Below are positions 24,737 through 29,791 of a DNA stretch of 29,791 nucleotides, piece by piece (position 1 is the first letter of the stretch; every line of letters starts with the position of its first letter). The DNA is taken from contig JAGHSR010000060.1 of the NCBI GenBank assembly GCA_018065765.1, positions 1-29,791 of the forward strand, in the 5' to 3' direction. Origin of the DNA: Candidatus Colicola coprequi. Its GTDB lineage: Bacteria > Bacteroidota > Bacteroidia > Bacteroidales > Paludibacteraceae. A model generated the notes under the pieces. That model had not been told where the DNA came from. It ran no database searches and saw only the letters and a program-made list of their open reading frames with translations. Both the position numbers and the translations under genes were made by a program.

Positions 24737-25906
24737 TTATTCCAATTGCTTCGCTCCATCGCCAATCTGCGCAATATAGAAATCGGCCTTTAGGCCTGTG
24801 CGTTGGGTGTATTCTTTACTGACCTGTTCGATGAACAAGTCAATCGCCTTGTCTCTAACAATAGAAATAGTACAACCGCCAAAACCACCTCCGGTCATAC
24901 GGCTACCAATGACGCCATCCACATGCCATGCAGCCTCAGCCAAGGCATCAAGTTGAGGACCGGTCACTTCGTAATCGTCACGAAGGGAGATATGGCTTAA
25001 GTTCATCAATTGTCCAAAGCGCGTGATATTACCCTGTTTGAGAGCAGCAATAGCTTCATTGGTACGAGCCACTTCGCCCACTACGTGTCGTGCACGCATT
25101 TTGGCAACAGGGTCGCTGATAAGGTCTGCTATACTATCAAAATCCGATTGGCTGAGTTGAGCCAAGTTCTCGATATGCGAGAACCCTAAAGCACGGATTT
25201 GACTGAGGGCTTCTTGGCATTGGGCTACGCGTGTGTTGTAAGCTCCGGAGTCTAATTTATGGGGGGAGTGGGTATTGGTAATGACCACTTTCATGCCATC
25301 GAGTTTGATGGGGACAAGTTCATACTGTAAGGTGGTGCAATCCAAATCAATAGCATGATCTTGTTTACCTTGAGCAGAAGCGAATTGATCCATAATGCCA
25401 CAATTGACACCGGCGAAATCGTGTTCAGCCGCCTGACCATAGAGAGCCATTTGTGTACGATCTAAATGGGTTCCCAACATCGTATCAAGCGCGTAAGCCG
25501 TAACTACTTCTAAGGCAGCGGACGAACTAAGGCCTGCACCGGCAGGGACATTGCCCCAAGCGAGAATGTCATAACCGGATTCTATGCGGACACCATTTTT
25601 GAGAAATTGAGCAAACACCCCAAGAGGATAGTTTGCCCAACTATTATTAGGAAGTTTCCTGGGAGCAGATGTGACATCTATTGAAATAATCTCAGGTAGA
25701 TTGAGAGAGCGAAAACGCCATTGTTTGCAGTCGTTGGGAGCAATGAGCAAATAGATACCAAAACTCAGTGCACAGGGGAAGACATGCCCACCATTGTAGT
25801 CGGTATGTTCACCTATCAAATTAACACGTCCCGGCGAGAAAAATACAGCCGCAGCATCATGATTGTAAGCCTCAAGAAAAGCTTGTTTGAGTTGGGAGAT
25901 TTCCAT
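24737..25906 (-). CDS. galK: Galactokinase
   Basis: The 389-residue GHMP kinase shows the galactokinase signature GRVNLIGEHTDYNGG (residues 26-40), the ATP-binding PAGAGLSSSAALEV, the catalytic-loop region GVNCGIMDQFASAQG and the C-terminal GSRMTGGGFGGC. It phosphorylates galactose at C1 for the Leloir pathway; no galT or galE is in view. The start at 25906 (MEISQLKQAFLEAYN) lies downstream of the promoter, whereas the longer frame to 25966 would begin in the -33 box. It converges on nfnB, with a GCAATT-ATTCC-AATTGC palindrome over its stop (24733-24749). Confidence 0.93.
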   Translation of the reverse strand: MEISQLKQAFLEAYNHDAAAVFFSPGRVNLIGEHTDYNGGHVFPCALSFGIYLLIAPNDCKQWRFRSLNLPEIISIDVTSAPRKLPNNSWANYPLGVFAQFLKNGVRIESGYDILAWGNVPAGAGLSSSAALEVVTAYALDTMLGTHLDRTQMALYGQAAEHDFAGVNCGIMDQFASAQGKQDHAIDLDCTTLQYELVPIKLDGMKVVITNTHSPHKLDSGAYNTRVAQCQEALSQIRALGFSHIENLAQLSQSDFDSIADLISDPVAKMRARHVVGEVARTNEAIAALKQGNITRFGQLMNLSHISLRDDYEVTGPQLDALAEAAWHVDGVIGSRMTGGGFGGCTISIVRDKAIDLFIEQVSKEYTQRTGLKADFYIAQIGDGAKQLE

Positions 25907-25937
25907 GATAAAATGTGAATGGTTAATAATTTTGCCA

Positions 25938-25969
25938 CAAAGATACAATATATTTTCCGAACCCACAAA
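25938..25969 (-). promoter_or_regulatory. Promoter of galK
   Basis: Minus strand: TTTG (25969-25966), 20 bp, TATCTTTG (25945-25938). Divergent from the RNA copy B promoter about 85 bp away. Confidence 0.75.
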
Positions 25970-26053
25970 AAAACTTTATATTTGATTTTGCTTGTCCAAC
26001 TACCAGCCAAATTCTCAATTATTCTCAATCATCCAACTTTTATCTTCAATAAT

Positions 26054-26084
26054 TTTGTGGATATAAAAAAATGTTGTAACTTTG
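26054..26084 (+). promoter_or_regulatory. Promoter of RNA copy B
   Basis: TTTG (26054-26057), 19 bp, TAACTTTG (26077-26084). The start is predicted near 26091. Confidence 0.75.
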
Positions 26085-26090
26085 CAGACG

Positions 26091-26501
26091 AATTTCGCAA
26101 TGGAAGAGATTATGTCTCTTTTCGGAGTGGGGTTTGTAGACATAAGCGTTTAGTTTCTTCACGAGTCCTCGACTAAACTCGTTTCGATGGGGAGAGTAGG
26201 TGACTCTGAGCACTTATGACGAACAAGTGAGTTCGTTCCGTGTGTGAGGAAGTTGAACATGACAGAAGGCGTCTATATGATGCTTTGTTTTGGTGATTCA
26301 GAATCTCGCAAATTCAATAATCCAAGTTAAGACATTGCAGCGTTAGATGTCCTCGAAATATGTATATTCATAGTGCACCTTATTATATAAGGCGCGCGTA
26401 TGTGCATATTTGCGTGGGCTTCGCGTTGATTGTTCTACTTGAACGGCAATGCGAGAGTCTTGAATCGCGGAACGAGCAAGGGTGCAAAGTCCGCGTTTTT
26501 T
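26091..26501 (+). ncRNA. Long structured noncoding RNA, copy B
   Basis: About 410 nt between a good promoter and a terminator, without a credible protein. Stems are plain: TTATGTCT/AGACATAA, TTTAGT/ACTAAA, GAGAGT/ACTCT, CGAAC/GTTCG, GACAT/ATGTC, CCTT/AAGG and CGCGTTG/CAATGCG with an inner GTTC/GAAC. It shares ordered words with copy A: GTGAGG...GAAC...AAGGCGT (26244-26283; A 3910-3875), CAAGTTAAG (26323; A 3821), TAGATGTCC (26344; A 3810), TGTGCATA (26401; A 3775), GCGTGG (26412; A 3753) and the terminator. Spacings are similar, so these are homologous RNAs, strongly diverged. No known class is recognised. It lies between galK and the second accessory flank. Confidence 0.65.
26466..26501 (+). 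terminator. Terminator of RNA copy B
   Basis: CGCGGA (26466-26471) pairs with TCCGCG (26490-26495), followed by TTTTTT; the loop contains AGCAAG as in copy A. Confidence 0.8.
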
Positions 26502-26532
26502 ATTGATATATACTGACATAAAAACGCCCAAT

Positions 26533-26569
26533 GGCACATAGACGACTAATATCGTTCATGTGCCTTTTT
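26533..26569 (+). terminator. Second terminator after RNA copy B
   Basis: GGCACAT (26533-26539) and ATGTGCC (26558-26564) form a perfect stem followed by TTTTTG. A backup terminator, or the end of a longer form of the RNA. Confidence 0.7.
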
Positions 26570-26968
26570 GTTCATATAGTAACATAGTGGTATTTCTTCC
26601 CAGTCGTACGGACTACAATGGTTTTTTACCCACGACCTCAGAACACCGCCCAACGAGGAAGAATATCACTTCACAAAATCAGGATGTGATCTTTGACATA
26701 GTCGGACGCCGCTTGCTACTGCGTAGCATTCCCCCGAATGCAAATTGGGGGATTGACAGGGCATCTGTTTTGCCATCGACTGGCGCCGACTATATCAAAT
26801 ATATGTTACTGCTTATGAGCAAGCTCTCATCAGTAACCCATATTTGCCTATAGGTAGATGACATCTACCTTGGCAAAACAGACGTGATCTTTGACGTATT
26901 GAACTTACCGCGACAAGCAATAGAAAACTCGTTACATTGTGTAAAAAGTTGATTTATTACATAAAATA
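26570..26968. other. Spacer holding repeat S, extra hairpins and a truncated motif M
   Basis: Contains the 91-bp repeat S (26702-26792), then two hairpins absent from the other copy: GTTACTG/CAGTAAC enclosing ATGAG/CTCAT (about 26806-26838), and GGTAGAT/ATCTACC (26853-26869). A 28-bp block (26874-26901) identical to 28764-28791 follows. A 97-codon frame through here mostly translates the repeat and is not counted as a gene. Confidence 0.6.
26702..26792 (+). repeat. Repeat S, copy 1 (91 bp)
   Basis: Runs from TCGGACGCCG to GGCGCCGACTA and matches 28673-28763 at 89 of 91 positions. Its ends are near-complementary (AGTCGGACGCC / GGCGCCGACTA), and inside are CCCCC/GGGGG and GCATT/AATGC stems. 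It is a fold-back element like a small non-autonomous mobile repeat. Confidence 0.8.
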
Positions 26969-27000
26969 TTTGCACATATCAATTTCTCATTGTACCTTTG
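26969..27000 (+). promoter_or_regulatory. Promoter of the second ATPase gene
   Basis: TTTG (26969-26972), 20 bp, TACCTTTG (26993-27000). The transcript would start about 27007, inside the repeated leader. Confidence 0.75.
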
Positions 27001-27004
27001 CAGT

Positions 27005-27094
27005 CATAAACGTCGATTTTTTAGCAAAACGAACGGTCATAAACGTCGGTTTTTGCTAAATTTGAAGTGGCATAAATGTAAATTCGATTGATTT
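27005..27094 (+). repeat. 33-bp leader repeats of the second ATPase gene
   Basis: CATAAACGTCG at 27005 and 27038 and CATAAATGTAA at 27071 recur at exactly 33 bp, filling the leader up to the ATG. The first two units agree well; the third is decayed. TTTTAGC (27019-27025) and GCTAAA (27055-27060) form an inverted pair across the first two units, like the pair at the first ATPase promoter. Probable operator or RNA element; function inferred. Confidence 0.6.
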
Positions 27095-28444
27095 ATGAAA
27101 CGAAAAATCTATGAACAACTATTAGCGTGGAAGCGTGAAGCAAACGGAAAATCTGCATTATTGATAGAGGGTGCCAGACGTATTGGTAAAAGTTATATCG
27201 TGACAGAGTTTGGCAAAAATGAATACGAAACATATCTACTGATAGATTTTAATAGTGCGCCGGAGAATGTGAAAAAGTACTTTGACGATTATTTATCCGA
27301 TTTAGATATGCTTTTTCAGATGCTTTCGTTGCATTATAATGTGCGATTGATTCCTCGTAAGTCATTGATTATTTTTGATGAAGTACAAATGTGCCCGCGT
27401 GCCCGCGCTGCCATAAAGTATTTAGTGGCAGATGGTAGATTTGATTATATCGAAACAGGTTCGTTGATTAGCATTCGTAGAAATGTGAAGGATATAGTTA
27501 TTCCTTCAGAAGAAAAGGCGATTTCTATGTATCCGATGGATTTTGAGGAATTTCTATGGGCGTTAGGCAATGACATGTTAATGCCATATATTCGTGAATG
27601 TTATGAGCACCAAAAACCAATAGGAACGATTCATCAAAAAGTGATGGAATTGTTTCGACTATATATGGTCATTGGCGGTATGCCGCAGGTTGTGCAAACC
27701 TATGTGAGTACTAAAGATTTCAGGGAGGTAGAATCTGTAAAACAAGATATTTTGCACCTTTACAGAGATGATATTCGCAAATATGCCACTGGGGCAGAAT
27801 TGAAAGCTGGTGCTATCTTTGAGTCTATTCCTTCGCAATTACAATTGCATAGTAGTCATTTTTGCTTAGCTGACTTAGATAAGAGAGCTCGATTTGTGTA
27901 TTATGAGAGCGCATTTTTTTGGTTACAAGACTCCAAGATTGCGAATATCTGTTATAATACCTTTGCGCCTAATATAGGGTTGGGAATGAATACCGATAGA
28001 ACGACACTTAAATGTTATTTAGGCGATACCGGTTTGTTTGTTAGCATGGCATTTTGTGAAAATGGACGCGTTCCTGCTTCGATTTATGAGAAACTATTGC
28101 ATGGCAAATTAGAAACCAATTTAGGTATTGTTATAGAGAATATTGTGGCTCAAATGTTGCAGTGTGCAGGTCATCGTTTGTTTTTCTATCAACGTACAGA
28201 TGCTAAAAATGCCGAAAATACGATGGAAATAGATTTTCTTATTTCTAAAACGAATCTTACGTCACGTAAAAATATTCGTCCTATTGAGGTCAAATCCGGA
28301 AATCGATATACCACTATTTCTTTGCAAAAGTGCCTAAAGAAATATGGACAGTATGTGACGGATCCTTTGGTATTGCATACCTCTGATTTCAAATATCAAG
28401 ATGGTGTTACATATTTGCCATTATACATGGCAATGTTGCTTTAA
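27095..28444 (+). CDS. AAA_14/DUF4143-type ATPase (second copy)
   Basis: This 449-residue protein has Walker A GARRIGKS (26-33), Walker B LIIFDEVQ (91-98), a sensor-like ETGSLISI, the family signature YPMDFEEFLWA, and a C-terminal DUF4143 region with LGDTGLFVSMA. Unlike the first copy, its nuclease-fold segment is intact in form: MEIDFLI (about 377-383) and PIEVKSG (about 396-402) give the D...ExK pattern. The two ATPases are only distant relatives, so this is not a recent duplication. Function is unknown. It has its own promoter with a repeated leader and a strong terminator, and lies between the 91-bp repeats beside a higBA pair facing the other way. Confidence 0.85.
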   Translation: MKRKIYEQLLAWKREANGKSALLIEGARRIGKSYIVTEFGKNEYETYLLIDFNSAPENVKKYFDDYLSDLDMLFQMLSLHYNVRLIPRKSLIIFDEVQMCPRARAAIKYLVADGRFDYIETGSLISIRRNVKDIVIPSEEKAISMYPMDFEEFLWALGNDMLMPYIRECYEHQKPIGTIHQKVMELFRLYMVIGGMPQVVQTYVSTKDFREVESVKQDILHLYRDDIRKYATGAELKAGAIFESIPSQLQLHSSHFCLADLDKRARFVYYESAFFWLQDSKIANICYNTFAPNIGLGMNTDRTTLKCYLGDTGLFVSMAFCENGRVPASIYEKLLHGKLETNLGIVIENIVAQMLQCAGHRLFFYQRTDAKNAENTMEIDFLISKTNLTSRKNIRPIEVKSGNRYTTISLQKCLKKYGQYVTDPLVLHTSDFKYQDGVTYLPLYMAMLL

Positions 28445-28479
28445 TAGCTTCTAACACATCAGACAATATCTCCTTTTAG

Positions 28480-28518
28480 AGCGGTAAGTTCAATCATAAA
28501 AGAACTGACCGCTTTTTT
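28480..28518 (+). terminator. Terminator of the second ATPase gene
   Basis: AGCGGT (28480-28485) pairs with ACCGCT (28508-28513), with an inner GTTC/GAAC stem and TTTTTT. Confidence 0.8.
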
Positions 28519-28618
28519 GTGCGTGATTTGAGAATGAGAGTAGAGAGTAGGGTTTAGAGTGGAAAGTGAAAGTAAAAAAAGAGGAGCGAGAGGGGCGAAT
28601 GCCCCTCGTCCTCTACCC

Positions 28619-28652
28619 GAAAAAACAGTCAAGCATAAGACTATAAATAATG
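28619..28652 (-). repeat. Repeat R, copy 2
   Basis: The reverse complement matches 4257-4290 at 33 of 34 positions; CATTCGCCCCTCTC also recurs nearby (28589-28603 region, minus strand). The adjoining 28533-28580 is CTCTA-like low-complexity sequence, also inverted. Confidence 0.75.
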
Positions 28653-28672
28653 CAAATGAACTTTTAAAATAT

Positions 28673-28763
28673 TCGGACGCCGCCTGCTACTGCGTAGCAT
28701 TCCCCCGAATGCAAATTGGGGGATTGACAGGGCATCTGTTTTGCCATCGGCTGGCGCCGACTA
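28673..28763 (+). repeat. Repeat S, copy 2 (91 bp)
   Basis: Matches 26702-26792 at 89 of 91 positions. Here the element is followed directly by the 28-bp block 28764-28791, giving an outer TCTGTTTTG/CAAAACAGA stem around its right end. In copy 1 an 81-bp stretch separates them. Confidence 0.8.
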
Positions 28764-28775
28764 CAAAACAGACGT

Positions 28776-28804
28776 GATCTTTGACGTATTGTAGAGAAAA
28801 AGAC
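28776..28804 (-). repeat. Motif M, copy 3 (3' of the second higA)
   Basis: Minus strand: AGTCTTTTTCTCTACAATAC then GTCAAAGATC, directly after the higA stop, exactly as at the first pair. Confidence 0.75.
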
Positions 28805-29176
28805 TTACATCGCAACACCTAAAACTATTGCAGGTGAGATACCCAAATTTATGCTTATGTTACGAGCCGTTTGAAAAGTTGGTTCTCGTTTGCCACTAAG
28901 TAGTTCACTAAAACGAGCAGACGAAATACCAATCATGGCAGCAGCTGCCTTTTGGGTAAGATTGAGTTCATACATGCGAAGTTTGATGACCTCTACTAGA
29001 CTTGGGACTCCAATTGGATAGTGAGCATCTTCGTACTCGGCCACCATATCTGATAACATATCTAACTCTAAATAATTAGAATCAGTTATAGGCGTTTCAT
29101 CGTTCACTAATGGAAGAAGTGCATCGATACGTGCTAATGCAGCCTTGTAGGCTACTTCGTTTTTAATTTGTGCCAT
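28805..29176 (-). CDS. higA: HigA-family antitoxin, second pair
   Basis: The 123-residue protein starts at MAQIKNEVAYKAALARIDALL, four bases after the higB stop. The acidic N-terminal part (LDMLSDMVAEYEDAHYPIG) parallels the first HigA (LMSDIIIEYEKEHYPID). The HTH domain is LTQKAAAAMIGISSARFSELLSGKREPTF. It should bind its own HigB and the promoter upstream. Divergence from the first HigA is large, so the two pairs are probably insulated. A longer frame to 29212 overlaps higB and is less likely. Confidence 0.88.
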   Translation of the reverse strand: MAQIKNEVAYKAALARIDALLPLVNDETPITDSNYLELDMLSDMVAEYEDAHYPIGVPSLVEVIKLRMYELNLTQKAAAAMIGISSARFSELLSGKREPTFQTARNISINLGISPAIVLGVAM

Positions 29177-29180
29177 AATC

Positions 29181-29477
29181 TTATAAGTTTTCGATGTCTT
29201 TAATTTTGTCATATTCTGCGTGTGTTCCTACAAATCGAATATATACGCTTTGTGGTGTGAATAGAATTACTACTACCAATCTGTAGTCATTTCCTTTGAT
29301 GTTGAAAACGTAATGTTTGTTTCCAACTATTGAAACAGTATTAAATGTTTTGCGTATATCGTCAAAACAAGTCCATTGGGCATCAATAGTTTTTTGATAC
29401 CAATCTTCCAAAGCCGTTTTTGCTTGTGGATTTTGGGTGTAGTAGTTAACTAACGTACTTTTGGCTATCACTCGCAT
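29181..29477 (-). CDS. higB: HigB-family toxin, second pair
   Basis: The 98-residue protein (MRVIAKSTLVNYYTQNPQAK) has the HigB core FDDIRKTFNTVSIVGNKHYVFNIKGNDYRLVVVI and the C-terminal IRFVGTHAEYDKI. It aligns along its whole length with the first HigB (MRIVSHRTLKEFYETPGYED), clearly homologous but diverged. As an mRNA interferase it would be held in check by the HigA four bases downstream. The pair lies in reverse orientation to the first. Confidence 0.88.
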   Translation of the reverse strand: MRVIAKSTLVNYYTQNPQAKTALEDWYQKTIDAQWTCFDDIRKTFNTVSIVGNKHYVFNIKGNDYRLVVVILFTPQSVYIRFVGTHAEYDKIKDIENL

Positions 29478-29503
29478 AGATGTGTATATTTGAATATCGG
29501 TTG

Positions 29504-29534
29504 CAAAGATACAAATAAATTTCCAAATATGAAA
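29504..29534 (-). promoter_or_regulatory. Promoter of the second higBA pair
   Basis: Minus strand -7 box TATCTTTG (29511-29504). The -33 region has only TTTC at 29534-29531 (19-bp spacing), so it is weaker than the others. Confidence 0.55.
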
Positions 29535-29747
29535 ATAAATTTCAAAAATTATGCCATTTTGTGATTTTTTTACGATAAAAAGCCTTTTTTCTCTACAATA
29601 CTGAAATTATAACATAATCAAATGATGATAATGATGCGCCGCAAGCGGTTAATGATAAAAAATAATTGTGCATTGTGTACTATGAATGAAAAGAAAGATA
29701 TATCTCCGTGCAAGTCCGCTGTGACTTAATGGGTAGTATATTTTTCA
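29535..29747. other. Right-edge spacer without a clear gene
   Basis: AT-rich. Holds a truncated motif M (29584-29601, CTTTTTTCTCTACAATAC). A 36-codon frame (29632-29739 region, MMRRKRLMIKNN...) has no recognisable features and is not called. Confidence 0.4.
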
Positions 29748-29791
29748 AAGGTGAAGATAAGGTGAAGATAAGGTGATGATAAGGTGATGAT
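29748..29791 (+). repeat. 11-bp tandem repeat at the right edge
   Basis: Four perfect-length units: AAGGTGAAGAT twice, then AAGGTGATGAT twice, running to the last base, so the array continues outside the window. A minisatellite; no coding role visible. Confidence 0.8.

Noticed and set aside
26560..26853. A 97-codon frame on the plus strand
   Set aside because: It mostly translates the 91-bp repeat S and hairpins; no promoter lies before it and a terminator overlaps its start.
27005..27094. CRISPR array
   Set aside because: Three degenerate 33-bp units are adjacent without spacers, lie in a gene leader, and no cas gene is present.
28559..28777. A 72-codon frame on the plus strand
   Set aside because: It reads through repeats R and S in a terminator-to-terminator spacer; not a gene.

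Overview
The window is chromosomal DNA of a member of the Bacteroidales (Bacteroidota). Nearly every gene start I trust lies just downstream of the phylum's own promoter form, TTTG - about 20 bp - TAnnTTTG (eleven cases listed). Shine-Dalgarno sites are largely absent, and there is a gliding-motility lipoprotein gene (gldH) in the order holB-ricT-gldH. I cannot name a genus from sequence alone.

Layout. (1) 1-5470 is an accessory left flank. It holds a minus-strand sugar-modification operon (GT2 glycosyltransferase, WecD-like acetyltransferase, small EamA/SMR-type membrane proteins) split by an antisense AAA/DUF4143 ATPase gene, then a long structured noncoding RNA, a repeat-rich spacer and a HigB-HigA toxin-antitoxin pair. 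(2) 5469-15721 is a minus-strand histidine-utilisation operon transcribed ftcD-hutU-(large MFS fusion)-hutH-hutI-folD. It takes histidine to glutamate and loads the formimino carbon on tetrahydrofolate; FolD then handles the resulting 5,10-methenyl-THF. (3) 15767-21767 is a plus-strand housekeeping operon: holB, ricT, gldH, trmB, mrp, MATE exporter. (4) 21788-25969 holds a DUF4294 gene, a fused nfnA-nfnB flavoprotein gene carrying an apparent one-base frameshift, and galK. (5) 26050-29791 is a second accessory flank: a second copy of the structured RNA, two copies of a 91-bp hairpin repeat, another AAA/DUF4143 ATPase, a second HigB-HigA pair pointing the other way, and an 11-bp tandem repeat running off the edge.

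The two flanks mirror each other: each has a DUF4143 ATPase, a HigBA pair, a copy of the same 0.4-0.5 kb RNA, and shared short repeats (motifs M and R below). The strongest candidate for something undescribed is this RNA. Two diverged copies (minus 4140-3661 and plus 26091-26501) each have their own promoter and terminator, and share an ordered set of conserved words plus a near-identical 3' hairpin. Next come the 914-residue sensor-plus-MFS fusion inside the hut operon, and a FolD in the same operon whose usual catalytic lysine is a cysteine.
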